64,000 nt of DNA. Source: Ktedonobacter sp. SOSP1-85. GTDB taxonomy: Bacteria; Chloroflexota; Ktedonobacteria; Ktedonobacterales; Ktedonobacteraceae. The translations under genes and the position numbers were made by a program. The first letter of the stretch is position 1. Each line of letters begins with the position of its first letter. The stretch spans positions 248,001 through 312,000 of the forward strand of contig NZ_BNJI01000002.1 of the NCBI RefSeq assembly GCF_016587415.1. Reading direction: 5' to 3'. Below are positions 45,254 through 54,898 of the stretch, one piece after another. The notes under the pieces are model-generated. The model saw only the letters and a program-made list of their open reading frames with translations. It ran no database searches and was not told the DNA's origin.

Positions 45254-48200
45254 CTAATGGCTCCTGTTCCGGGGGGCATTTTCCAGAATGACATGAGCAT
45301 TTGTGCCTCCGATGCCGAACGAACTCACCGCAGCTCTGCGCTGATGTGTGGTTGATTGCCAGGGGGTCAATAGGGTATTGACGTAAAAAGGGCTCTCTGC
45401 AAAATCAATCAGTGGATTGGGGGTTTCAAAGTGCAGACTGGCCGGAATCTCTCTGTGTTTGAGTATCAGAATGGTTTTGATGAATCCCGCAATACCTGCA
45501 GCAGCATCCAGGTGCCCGATGTTCGTCTTCACCGAGCCAAGCGCGCATCCGTTCTTTTTTGTCATAGCAGAGCCATACGCCTGTTTTAATGCCGCAAATT
45601 CTATGGAGTCGCCCAGCGGTGTCCCAGTACCATGTGCCTCAATATAGCCGATGGTATCAGGGTCTATTGCCGCTTGCTGTAGTGCCTTCGTAATCACGTG
45701 CACCTGTCCTTGCAAGCCAGGAGCTGTATAACTCACCTTGGCGGCTCCATCGTTGTTGATCGCAGAGCCTCGGATGACTGCATGAATTGTGTCACCATCC
45801 TGGAGAGCAGCAGATAGCCGTTTGAGCACAACGACACCCAGTCCATCGCCACCGACACTTCCCTGTGCCTGAGCATCAAATGCCCGGCAATGTCCATCGG
45901 GGGAAGCAATCCCCCCTTCTTGATACCAGTATCCTGTGGTTTGTGGAATACGAATAGAACACCCACCGGCCAGAGCCAGTGAACTCTCGTTATTGCGTAG
46001 GCTCTGACACGCCAGGTGGACCGCCACCAATGACGTTGAGCAGGCAGTTTGAATCGTGATCGCTGGCCCGCGAAGGTTGAGCTTATAGGATGTACGGGTA
46101 GCCAGAAAATCCTTTTCATTGCCTAATTGAATCTGGAAGCTATCGGCGAAATGTTCCGACTGCGCGTGAGTTTCAGGGTAGAACGGAAGATAGCTACTTG
46201 AACTGACGCCAGCGAAAAGTCCAACCGATCCCCGATAGTCTGTGTTCCCGTAGCCCGCATGCTCAAGAGCCTCCCAGGCGCATTCCAGAAAAAGACGCTG
46301 CTGTGGATCTATCGTCTCGGCCTCCCTGGGGCTGTAGCCAAAGAAAGAAGCATCAAAAAGATCAATGTCGTCTATGAACGCGTTCGCTTTGACATACTGG
46401 GGAGATTGCAGTGTCTGAGCATCAATGCCAGCGCTTTTCAGTTCTTCAGCGGTAAAAAAGGAAATGCTTTCAACCCCGTTGCGCAGATTTTGCCAGAACT
46501 CAGCAATATTTTTAGCGCCCGGGAAGCGACCGGCGAGGCCGATAATCGCAATTGGCTCATTGCTGGTATCCTGTGTTTCTCGCATTTCCAGTGTTTCAGG
46601 CGTCTCTCTCAAGGAAGAGAATTGTTGAGGTGCCGTTTGTTGCGATGAAGAAAGAAACGCAGCCAGAGCATTGATGGTTGGATATGCGAAAAGGTCGAGC
46701 ACCGAAACGTCAAGCTTGAAGCGCTGCTGCAGTTCTCTTTGAACGCGTATAATCAGCAGGGAATGACCACCAAGATCGAAAAAGTTATCATGAGGCCCGA
46801 CTTGCTCTCGGTGCAATACTTCTTGCCAAAGGTGTATGAGTTTTTGCTCAAGGGTCGTCAACGAGAGTGCCTGCGTCGCGGGAGGACTTGTAATCGTGAA
46901 TGATGGATCTGGGAGTGCCAGACGATCTATCTTACCGCTTATTGTGAGTGGGAAGGCAGGTAGCGAAACGAAATGAGCCGGAACCATATAGGCAGGGAGT
47001 TGGTGCTTGAGTGCCTGACGCAGTGTCTCTATCCAATCTGGTGGGGTGCTGGTTGTTACCACATATGCCACTAAGGCAGGCATGTTGTCGTTATCTTCTT
47101 TCGCCAGAACGAGACATTCCCGGACCAGGGAATGCGTTAAGAGTGTGGCTTCAATCTCTGCTGGCTCGATGCGAAAACCACGGAGTTTGATTTGATGGTC
47201 AATTCGGCCAAGAAATTTGATACTTCCATTGGCTTGATAACATGCTAGATCACCAGTGTAATACAGACGAGCGTTGGGATGATCACTAAAAGGATCAGGC
47301 AAGAACCGCTCGGCCGTGAGGTCTGGGCGATTGAGATAGCCACGAGCGAGTCCGACACCTGCAATAGCGATTTCCCCTGGTTTGCCTACTGGAGCGATTT
47401 GCCCCTGGGTATCGAGTATATATAGGTGTGTGTTAGCAATGGGATGGCCAATCGGAATATAGTCAAGCTCGGATGTCTGGCTGCATTCCCAGAAGGTCAC
47501 GTCTATAGCAGCTTCGGTGGGGCCATAAAGATTGTGAAGCTTTGTCGACGGGAGGCAGTGGAAAAAACGCAGTTGATGATGTGTTGATAAAGCTTCACCG
47601 CTACAAAAGACGTGCCGTAATGATACGCAGCGGTCCATACCCGGCGTGTCCAGGCAGGCCTGTAGCATAGAAGGCACGAAATGGACTATGGTAATGCATT
47701 GCTGGGTGATGAGATGAAAAAGAGCCAGGCAATCACGTTGTGTGCCGGGTGGTGCGATAACCAGACATGCCCCAGAGAGTAAGGGCCAGAAGAGTTCCCA
47801 GACAGACACATCAAAACTAAAAGGCGTTTTCTGTAAAACCCGATCTGTTGAGGTAAGGGCATAGGTCTCTTGCATCCAGTTCAGGCGGTTACACAGGCCA
47901 CGATGCGTATTCATCACACCTTTTGGCTGTCCCGTAGACCCGGACGTGTAGATCGTATAGAGGAGATTATCAGGATGAGTCATCACATCTGGATTGGTAG
48001 TCGCATAGGTAGAGATTGTCTCCCAGGCATCCTCCAGGTAGATTGCTGTGATTGTTGTGTCAGGCAGAGATAGCTGTACATTCTTTTGTAAGAGCAGTAC
48101 CGGTGCGTGGATCTCCTGCATCATCCATTGCAAGCGTGCAGCGGGATAGTCCGGGTCCAGCGGAACATAGGCACCGCCAGCCTTCATAATTCCCAGTAAG

Positions 48201-51200
48201 CCAAGAATCATATCGAGAGAACGTGTCATACATATACCTACAAGGGCATCGGGGCCGACTCCGAATGATTGTAAGTAATGTGCGATTTGATTTGCACGCT
48301 CATTGAGGGCACGATAGGTCAGAGTCGTATGCTCAAACTGAACTGCAATTGCGTCGGGTGTCAGTTCCACCTGTGCTTCTATAATCTGATGAAGGCATTG
48401 ATTATTGGGAGGGGAGGAGATTTGTGTTGTCTGCCATGTGGAGAATGCCTGATTTTCTTCATCCGTTAAAAAAGAGAGCATCGCAAGAGGATTGGTTGGG
48501 TGTACCACGATTGTGTTCAGAAGACGTTGAAAATGAGCCACCATATAGGTGATGGTTGATGCCTCAAATAGATCAACCGCATAGCGGAACACGCCAGAAA
48601 TTCCATGGGGTGTTTCTATCATCTCTAATTGGAGATCACATTGTATAGTTTCAGTGTGAACTTCCAGTTGCCGCACTTCAAGCTCTGGTATGGTTGGCTT
48701 ATCGAGGTGAAGGGTCTGATTCTGGAAAAGGAACATGATCTGAAAAAGTGGGTTGTGACTTAAACTACGTTGAGGTTGCAGCAATTCTACAAGCTGTTCA
48801 AAGGGCAGATCTTGATGAGCATAGGCCTCCAGGATGATATTGCGGACATGGTGTAAAAAATCCAGAAAAGGCATATCGGCTGCCGGATGGGTACGTATTA
48901 CCAGTGTGTTAGCGAAGAAGCCTAGTAAAGGTTCAAGTTCAGTTCTAAAACGATGAGCAATTGGCGTTCCTACCGCAATATCACGCTGGTCACTGTAGCG
49001 ATAGAGTAGGGTCTGAAATGCTGCCAGTAAGACCATAAATACGGTGACCTGTTCACGTTGTGCGAGCGCGCGCACACGCTGTGAGGTCTGTGGAGAAAGA
49101 AGAAATGGTAGACTGGCGCCCTGAAAGGACGGGATCGGAGGGCGTGAACGCTCACCTGGAAGTGTCAGGACTGGGGGGAGTCCCTGGAGTTGTTGTTTCC
49201 AATAGGAGCTTTGTTCTGTGAATTTCTCCTGTTGATGGTATGCTTGTTGCCAGTGCGCGACGTCTGCATACTGTACGGAAAGCTCCGGCAAATGTGGTTC
49301 TTTGTTTAGAACAAAACTACTATAGAAAGAAGTAAACTCGTGAAGGAAAATATCTATCGACCAATCATCAGTGATGATATGGTGCATTGTCAGGAGAAGT
49401 ATGTGCTCGTGGTCATCCAGCCGGAGGAGCATGACGCGTAATAATGGGCCATGTGCTAGATCAAAGGGTCTGTGAATTTCCTGAGTAATGATCTGTTGCA
49501 CCTGCTGCTTTTTTTCTGTACCATCCTGGGTGCTAAGCTCAATCATGAGAGGTATGATTGGTCGATAAGGTGCTATGGACTGGAACGCTTGCCCTCGGTC
49601 ATCAGGAAAAGCCGTTCGTAAGATCTCATGTCGTTGCATGATGTGATTGATGCTCTTATTGAGCACTGCGAGCTGTAGTGAGCCACGCAAATGGAGTGCA
49701 ACCGGGACGATATATGCTGGCCTGGCAACTTCTAATTGATCCAGAAACCATAAACGTTGCTGCGTAAAGGATAGTGGGGCTGTGTGTGTGTGCGGGCGTT
49801 TTGTAATAGGCGGCAGTGATACTTGTGTTTTGTTATGCAGCGTTTCCTCGATATATCTTGCCATTTTTGCAATGGTTGGCAGCGCAAAGAATATTTGCAA
49901 GGGCACTTCGATCTGGAAAAGATCGTATATTCTGGCTGTCATTTGTGCCGCGATTAATGAGTGGCCGCCGATAGTAAAAAACGAATCATGTACTCCAATG
50001 TGTACAACACCCAATAACTGTGTCCATAGCGCCAGTAAATTTTTTTCAATAGAAGTACATGATCCTTCCAGGTCTGTTTCGGGTAATTGATCCAAGGCAG
50101 TAGGCTGTATGAGCATATGTCGATCAATTTTCCCATTTGGTGTGAGAGGGAAGGCTTGTAGAAAGGTAAAGCGAGAAGGAAGCATATAGTCTGGTAACCG
50201 TTGTTGAAGATACGCTCGTAGCGCATCTTTATCTGAAGCGTTCTCAGGATGAGGAATAACATAGGCGGTTAAGGACTGGTAGCCAGATGCATCTTTTTGC
50301 GCAACCACAAGGCTTTGCTGAACAGAGGGATGGGTATTGAGAAGCAGCTGAATCTCATCTGGTTCAATGCGGAAGCCGCGAATCTTCACCTGATGATCGA
50401 GGCGACCCAGAAACTCCAGTGCCCCATCTGCGTGAACGCGTACCAGATCGCCCGTTTTGTAGAGCCGGGTCCCAGCTTCCTTGCTGAACGGATCGGGGAT
50501 GAAGCGTTCGGCCGTTAATGCCGCCTGGTTGCGATAGCCACGAGCGATACCGGGTCCCCCCAGATAGAGTTCACCGGAAGCTCCGATAGGAACCGGTTGA
50601 AGTTGCTCATTGAGCACATGCGTCTGAACATGGTTGATCGCCGGCCCAATGAGTGGTGGCTGGTCCTGAGCGGATGTGTAGGATGTATAATATGCCCCCG
50701 TAGCCCAGACGGTCGCCTCCGTAGGGCCATAGGCATTATAGAGACGATGTGTTTTCACCAACTGGTTTGCCAGTCCCCTGGAGAGCAATTCCCCAGCCGA
50801 AATGACTGTGTGCAGGCAAGGGAGCTGATCGCTGGTGAGGGAGGCTAGAACTGACGGAGGAAGCGTTGCATGCGTGATCGCGTACTGCTCAAGAACGCAT
50901 TGGAGATTCTTGCCCGGTAGCAAAGCCTCACGCGTCGCCAGTGCGAGGGTCGCGCCAGCCATCAAGGCCAGACATATCTCGAAGACTGAGGCATCGAAGC
51001 TCAGAGAGGCAAATTGTAGAATGCGGTCCTGGGGCTGGATAGCAAAAATCTCCTGCTGCGTAGAGGCGAGAGCATAGAGGCCTCCATGTGTGATTTGCAC
51101 CCCTTTGGGCTGGCCAGTTGAGCCAGACGTATAGATTATATAGGCCAGATTGTGTGGAGAGATCATCAAAGAGAGATCCTCTGAAGGCTCATCGGCGATA

Positions 51201-51598
51201 GCAGGCCGGGTGAGGTCCAGTGAAAGCAGAGGCAAAGATGAGGCAGGAAGTTGAGCTGTGAGGTATTGATGCGTGAGCAAGAGAGAAATGTGAGCATCAT
51301 GCAACATCAAAGAGAGTCGCTCTGAAGGATAAGTAGGATCAAGAGGAACATAGGCTGCGCCCGTTTTGAGGACAGCGAGGAGCGCAATGAGCATATCTGG
51401 AGAGCGCTCGATAGCAATGCCAACCAGCGACTCAGGACCAATCCCTTGCCGTTGTAGGTAGTGCGCTAATCGGTTGGCTTGTTTATTTAATCCTACATAT
51501 GTTAATGAAATATCCTCGAATGTAACGGCAATAGCATCTGGCCGAAATAGCACTTGTTGCTTGAAAAGCAGCAGAACTGACATTTGTAACGTATCCAT
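45254..51598 (-). CDS. Hybrid NRPS-PKS starter protein: A-T-C-A-T-KS
   Basis: A 2114-residue frame from ATG 51598 with AAGGAG upstream. It has no leading C domain, so it loads the first unit. A0 (~20-500, YTSGSTGQPKG near 156; residues D-A-F-T-I-A-A-V-W, aromatic-like), T (FFTIGGHSLIAA ~546), C (~590-1040; motif HHIITDDWS, with D in place of the usual G), A1 (~1069-1560; D-V-W-H-F-S-L-I-D, the serine code), T (FFDLGGHSLLII ~1609), KS from ~1683 (active Cys QTACSTSLVA ~1851, His EAHGTGTPLGD ~1986, NIGH ~2026). The frame ends right after the KS at VILENAPRNRSH. A -1 shift in the six-C run (45276-45271) continues into EQEPLAPTKTPSDNSWQVL and the AT gene, giving one 3229-residue protein. Confidence 0.94.
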   Translation of the reverse strand: MDTLQMSVLLLFKQQVLFRPDAIAVTFEDISLTYVGLNKQANRLAHYLQRQGIGPESLVGIAIERSPDMLIALLAVLKTGAAYVPLDPTYPSERLSLMLHDAHISLLLTHQYLTAQLPASSLPLLSLDLTRPAIADEPSEDLSLMISPHNLAYIIYTSGSTGQPKGVQITHGGLYALASTQQEIFAIQPQDRILQFASLSFDASVFEICLALMAGATLALATREALLPGKNLQCVLEQYAITHATLPPSVLASLTSDQLPCLHTVISAGELLSRGLANQLVKTHRLYNAYGPTEATVWATGAYYTSYTSAQDQPPLIGPAINHVQTHVLNEQLQPVPIGASGELYLGGPGIARGYRNQAALTAERFIPDPFSKEAGTRLYKTGDLVRVHADGALEFLGRLDHQVKIRGFRIEPDEIQLLLNTHPSVQQSLVVAQKDASGYQSLTAYVIPHPENASDKDALRAYLQQRLPDYMLPSRFTFLQAFPLTPNGKIDRHMLIQPTALDQLPETDLEGSCTSIEKNLLALWTQLLGVVHIGVHDSFFTIGGHSLIAAQMTARIYDLFQIEVPLQIFFALPTIAKMARYIEETLHNKTQVSLPPITKRPHTHTAPLSFTQQRLWFLDQLEVARPAYIVPVALHLRGSLQLAVLNKSINHIMQRHEILRTAFPDDRGQAFQSIAPYRPIIPLMIELSTQDGTEKKQQVQQIITQEIHRPFDLAHGPLLRVMLLRLDDHEHILLLTMHHIITDDWSIDIFLHEFTSFYSSFVLNKEPHLPELSVQYADVAHWQQAYHQQEKFTEQSSYWKQQLQGLPPVLTLPGERSRPPIPSFQGASLPFLLSPQTSQRVRALAQREQVTVFMVLLAAFQTLLYRYSDQRDIAVGTPIAHRFRTELEPLLGFFANTLVIRTHPAADMPFLDFLHHVRNIILEAYAHQDLPFEQLVELLQPQRSLSHNPLFQIMFLFQNQTLHLDKPTIPELEVRQLEVHTETIQCDLQLEMIETPHGISGVFRYAVDLFEASTITYMVAHFQRLLNTIVVHPTNPLAMLSFLTDEENQAFSTWQTTQISSPPNNQCLHQIIEAQVELTPDAIAVQFEHTTLTYRALNERANQIAHYLQSFGVGPDALVGICMTRSLDMILGLLGIMKAGGAYVPLDPDYPAARLQWMMQEIHAPVLLLQKNVQLSLPDTTITAIYLEDAWETISTYATTNPDVMTHPDNLLYTIYTSGSTGQPKGVMNTHRGLCNRLNWMQETYALTSTDRVLQKTPFSFDVSVWELFWPLLSGACLVIAPPGTQRDCLALFHLITQQCITIVHFVPSMLQACLDTPGMDRCVSLRHVFCSGEALSTHHQLRFFHCLPSTKLHNLYGPTEAAIDVTFWECSQTSELDYIPIGHPIANTHLYILDTQGQIAPVGKPGEIAIAGVGLARGYLNRPDLTAERFLPDPFSDHPNARLYYTGDLACYQANGSIKFLGRIDHQIKLRGFRIEPAEIEATLLTHSLVRECLVLAKEDNDNMPALVAYVVTTSTPPDWIETLRQALKHQLPAYMVPAHFVSLPAFPLTISGKIDRLALPDPSFTITSPPATQALSLTTLEQKLIHLWQEVLHREQVGPHDNFFDLGGHSLLIIRVQRELQQRFKLDVSVLDLFAYPTINALAAFLSSSQQTAPQQFSSLRETPETLEMRETQDTSNEPIAIIGLAGRFPGAKNIAEFWQNLRNGVESISFFTAEELKSAGIDAQTLQSPQYVKANAFIDDIDLFDASFFGYSPREAETIDPQQRLFLECAWEALEHAGYGNTDYRGSVGLFAGVSSSSYLPFYPETHAQSEHFADSFQIQLGNEKDFLATRTSYKLNLRGPAITIQTACSTSLVAVHLACQSLRNNESSLALAGGCSIRIPQTTGYWYQEGGIASPDGHCRAFDAQAQGSVGGDGLGVVVLKRLSAALQDGDTIHAVIRGSAINNDGAAKVSYTAPGLQGQVHVITKALQQAAIDPDTIGYIEAHGTGTPLGDSIEFAALKQAYGSAMTKKNGCALGSVKTNIGHLDAAAGIAGFIKTILILKHREIPASLHFETPNPLIDFAESPFYVNTLLTPWQSTTHQRRAAVSSFGIGGTNAHVILENAPRNRSH
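45271..45276 (-). other. Six-C run where KS and AT frames separate
   Basis: The minus strand reads AAT GCC CCC CGG in the KS frame. Reading one base back at this run, or adding one C, gives GCC CCC CCG GAA CAG and keeps the frame open through a normal KS-AT linker into the AT domain at 45215. This places the single-base lesion or slip site precisely. Confidence 0.8.
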
Positions 51599-52375
51599 GT
51601 ATACAAAGGACTCCTTGAAGCTGAACCAATGTTTTCACATTTGCTAGGTTCTATTTATAATTTTTATGGAAAAATCAAGGCCCGGCAAAGTCATTGATAC
51701 TTGTATGTTATAATGCCCCACGAACGGATAATTTCAGCCCGATTGTTCCAGGATCAAGGTTTGTAAACATAGAGTATTCTCTCAGAAAATACTCATGTCA
51801 TAATTATGTATACAAAGTGCTATTTATAATAATACCATATACGAATAGAAAAATCTTCTTGAAAATGCTTAATTATATGATCAGTGGAACAAGATAACGC
51901 AGGAAAACTCATCACATAACAGCCAACCTCCCCAATATTTCACTGTTCCAGTATCTCTCCCCTTTATAACTCAGTAATAACCTCCGCTCCTACAAATAAG
52001 TTGACAATACCAGATCGAGAGTCCTTTCCACCATCAGAGCTGGAAACAGTTTCCTGGGTCCTGGCGAGATTCGTCCTCATATACGCATGATTTGCCCCTG
52101 GTGAGGGCCTAAGAAGATAATTATACTGTGACCATGTTTCCCTTGAAAGAGTTACGACAAAGGACAACCAGGGCAAAACCACATGTGGTTCTGATGTAAC
52201 AGCGAAAGGACGACAGCTACGCAGTCTACCGCTACAACACAGGCTGTTGGCACCTTTGCAAAAGGATCTGTGGTCATTGCTCCTTATCTAAGTTGCCCCC
52301 TGAGCAGATGTCAAGTAACTGAAATAAGGGGGCGCCCTGTCGCAGAGTGTTTCCGAATTGAATAAGGAGTCTAAT
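51599..52375. other. Intergenic region upstream of the NRPS-PKS operon
   Basis: An AT-rich stretch of 777 bases between the NRPS-PKS start and the HD gene. On the minus strand TTGATT followed by TATAAAT-like sequence near 51655-51675 could be the operon promoter, though spacing is poor. An inverted pair GAGTATT (51772-51778) and AATACTC (51788-51794) could be an operator. No gene is recognised, and no pathway-specific regulator is adjacent. Confidence 0.4.
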
Positions 52376-53017
52376 ATGATGCCGAAAAATATTGCTGGTA
52401 TTGCCATTCCTGATAGTTCCCTGGCCAACGAAGCCGCAGAACTCCTGCGCGAACATGGAACCCCACTGCTTTGGAACCATTCACATCGCGTCTACCTCTT
52501 CGGAGCCCTGCAGGGGCACCAGGCAGGGTTGCGCTATGATCCTGAATTGCTCTACATTAGCGCGCTCTTCCATGATCTCGGACTGACAGAGAAGTACCGT
52601 AGCCCAGACAAACGCTTTGAGGTTGATGGGGCCAATGCAGCACGGAATTTCCTTGAACAACATGGCATTTCCAACGAGTCTACCCAGCTTGTGTGGGATG
52701 CGATTGCGCTCCATACTACTAGAGGAGTAGCTCAATACAAGGAGCCGGTGGTAGCACTTGTCTATCGTGGTGTGGTTTTCGATGTAATAGGGGATCACTT
52801 TGAAGAACTTTCCGAGGAGACACGCTCTCAAGTCGTGTCAGCCTTCCCTCGTGAGGGTTTCAAGAACAAGATTCTGCATGCATTTCTCGATGGCTTTCGA
52901 CACAAACCGGAGACAACGTATGGCAATATCAATTCCGACGTCTGTGAGCGCTACCTTCCCGGCTACAAACGTCCGAACTTTTGTGACTACGTCCTTCAGT
53001 CCCCGTGGAATGAATAA
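52376..53017 (+). CDS. HD-domain hydrolase (cyanamide hydratase-like)
   Basis: A 213-residue protein from ATG 52376 with AAGGAG upstream. HD metal-binding residues are seen in WNHSHRVYLFGAL, YISALFHDLGLT and DAIALHTTRG, and the later VFDVIGDHFEEL may complete the site. This order resembles cyanamide hydratase/Ddi-type HD proteins, which hydrate nitriles, more than the ppGpp or cGMP HD enzymes. The substrate here is unknown. It diverges from the NRPS-PKS gene but is 777 bases away. Confidence 0.8.
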   Translation: MMPKNIAGIAIPDSSLANEAAELLREHGTPLLWNHSHRVYLFGALQGHQAGLRYDPELLYISALFHDLGLTEKYRSPDKRFEVDGANAARNFLEQHGISNESTQLVWDAIALHTTRGVAQYKEPVVALVYRGVVFDVIGDHFEELSEETRSQVVSAFPREGFKNKILHAFLDGFRHKPETTYGNINSDVCERYLPGYKRPNFCDYVLQSPWNE

Positions 53018-53050
53018 CAATGCGTTGCCTTTGCCGGGTATCATAATTTA

Positions 53051-53093
53051 ATCCAACTCCAGGTCAGCTACTTTCAGCTGGTCTGGAGTTGGA
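53051..53093. terminator. Hairpin after the HD gene
   Basis: ATCCAACTCCAG at about 53051 pairs with CTGGAGTTGGAT at about 53082-53093, and CAGCT/AGCTG pairs inside. It begins 34 bases after the HD stop. There is no good T-run after it on the plus strand, so it may be a weak or bidirectional terminator. Confidence 0.5.
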
Positions 53094-53204
53094 TATATGG
53101 AAATCCTTTGGAATTTTGCCTTCTTTCTTGTTGTCATCTTCTGGCCCAGAGCCACCGCGATAAGAAAGAAGGCAAAGCGATTTTTTCGCAAACTGCTTAA
53201 AGAT

Positions 53205-53405
53205 TTGCACTGTGCGCTACGCGTGACCACCGCTGATCCGCTGAAGAGTTATGGGGCGGCCAAACGTGAAACTATCTTGCCTGGGGTGGAGCATCGTCAG
53301 CGCAAATGGTTGAGCAGTCGAGCAGAGAAATCGCATCAGCCGACGCGACTGAGCGAGAGGAAATTGCGGCGCTTCAAATCAGCACAACACGCTCAACGCT
53401 TTCTC
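53205..53405 (+). pseudogene. IS6-family transposase C-terminal remnant
   Basis: The plus frame reads LRVTTADPLKSYGAAKRETI, EHRQRKWLSSRAEKSHQPTR and RKLRRFKSAQHAQRFLS. These match the DDE C-terminal region of IS6-family transposases (HRQ.K.L..R.E..H...). The N-terminal part is absent and the sequence runs into the 3' end of the kinase gene on the other strand, so it is a dead fragment. Confidence 0.65.
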
Positions 53406-54898
53406 TCCCTCTCCACCTCTGGGCTGAAAGTGACGCCACTTGTGAGTCTCTTGAGGGGAAGCGTCACATGAAAGGTTGATCCTTTCCCGACCTCACTCTC
53501 CACCCGTATCGTGCCTCCATGATGCCTGACAATCTCAGCCACAATGTAGAGCCCCATCCCCAGCCCTGGGGCGGCCCGCTGGCTCAGATCAGAGATACGA
53601 TAGAAGCGTTCAAAGATCTTCTCGTGCAGTTCCTGTGAAATGCCAATGCCGTGATCACGCACACTGACCGTCACGGTCTCACTGGAAACACGGCGGTCAA
53701 TCTCAATCGTTGTGGCACTAGGAGAATACGTGATCGCATTGCAGATCAGATTGGCGAAGACCTGTTCGAGCCGCCCTTTATCTCCGATGAGCGTGCATGG
53801 GGCAGTCCCACGCACCACGATGGTATGGGTCGCACTCACTTGCTGCACAGATTCCGCAACTTCAGAGAGCAATGCCTCCAGATCCACTGGCTCCTGAACG
53901 TATTCAAGCTTCCCCGCCTGGATCTTGGACCCATCAAGCAACTCTTTAACCAGGCGTTCAAGGAGCTTCACTGATCCCTCCGTCATTGAGAGCACCGCGG
54001 CCACTTCATGATGCCCTTGTTTCACCAGGCGTGTTTTTGCCAGTTGGATACATATTTTCACGGTGGTCAGCGGTGTCTTAAGTTCATGGCTTGCCATGCT
54101 CAGAAAGCTCTCTTTGCGCTGCTCTAGCTCTTTGCGGGCGGAATTATCCAGCACAAAGTAGATACTTTGTGCTGGATAATGTGGTAAGATGGCACCTCCC
54201 ACGAGCACAGGCAGGTAGCTGCCATCCTTACACACGTACTCTTTCTCATAGGGCTTCATCGACTGATATCGTGCGAGTTCCAGGTGTGCTTGCCGGGTAC
54301 GATCAAGATCCTCTGCAGAGGTCATATGTACCCAGTTCATCTTCCGCTGGAGCAGATCTTCTCGGCTATAGCCGGTCATACGCAAAAAGGTATCATTAGC
54401 TTCCAGGATCTCTTCCCCTTCGGCGACGATGATCCCGATAATATTTGAAGCCATCAGTGCATGCGTTCGCTCCTGACTCTGGAGTAAGGCTTCCTCTCTC
54501 CGTTTCTGCTTTTCGATATCGGTACTGATGCCGAACCAATGGGTGATCTGTCCTGCGGTATCACGCACCGGGAGCGCGCGAGCCAGAAACCAGCAATAGG
54601 TTCCTGTCTGACCATCCCTCAGCCGATATTCAGTCTCATAAGGCTCACCTGTTTCAAACGAATGTTGTCGCAGAGCCAGCGTCCGTTCAAGATCCTCAGG
54701 ATGCACGAACTGACGCCACCCAGAATCCTGTATCTGCTCAAAGCTGGCCCGCACCAAACGGCAATACCGAACATTGACGTAATCAACCCGACCATCTGGC
54801 TGTGCTGTCCATACCAGTTCTGGAATGGCCCTCAAGAGCGTCGAAAGGTCAAGAGGTGGTACGAGCGAGGCGCTCACTGGAGATGTATCATCAAACAT
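53393..54898 (-). CDS. PAS sensor histidine kinase
   Basis: A 501-residue soluble kinase. PAS 1 (residues ~20-130: IPELVWTAQPDGRVDYVNVR ... WFGISTDIEKQKR), PAS 2 (~145-255: GIIVAEGEEILEANDTFLRM). HisKA with phospho-acceptor H in SMASHELKTPLTTVK. HATPase with NLICNAITYSP, VRDHGIGISQELHEKIFERF and GLGMGLYIVAEIVRHHGG. No response regulator gene is next to it. The last residues (SGVTFSPEVERERKR) overlap the antisense IS6 remnant, so the true C-terminus may have been slightly altered by the insertion. The region 54899-55295 upstream holds no recognisable gene. Confidence 0.93.
   Translation of the reverse strand: MFDDTSPVSASLVPPLDLSTLLRAIPELVWTAQPDGRVDYVNVRYCRLVRASFEQIQDSGWRQFVHPEDLERTLALRQHSFETGEPYETEYRLRDGQTGTYCWFLARALPVRDTAGQITHWFGISTDIEKQKRREEALLQSQERTHALMASNIIGIIVAEGEEILEANDTFLRMTGYSREDLLQRKMNWVHMTSAEDLDRTRQAHLELARYQSMKPYEKEYVCKDGSYLPVLVGGAILPHYPAQSIYFVLDNSARKELEQRKESFLSMASHELKTPLTTVKICIQLAKTRLVKQGHHEVAAVLSMTEGSVKLLERLVKELLDGSKIQAGKLEYVQEPVDLEALLSEVAESVQQVSATHTIVVRGTAPCTLIGDKGRLEQVFANLICNAITYSPSATTIEIDRRVSSETVTVSVRDHGIGISQELHEKIFERFYRISDLSQRAAPGLGMGLYIVAEIVRHHGGTIRVESEVGKGSTFHVTLPLKRLTSGVTFSPEVERERKR

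Noticed and set aside
45254..45290. Programmed -1 frameshifting at the KS-AT junction as an established mechanism
   Set aside because: The C run alone is not a proven slippery heptamer, and no downstream stimulatory structure was identified; sequencing error or mutation is at least as likely.
53097..53471. A 124-codon plus-strand gene starting MEILWNFAFFLVV
   Set aside because: Its second half is an IS6 transposase remnant and its 3' end overlaps the conserved C-terminus of a kinase on the other strand.
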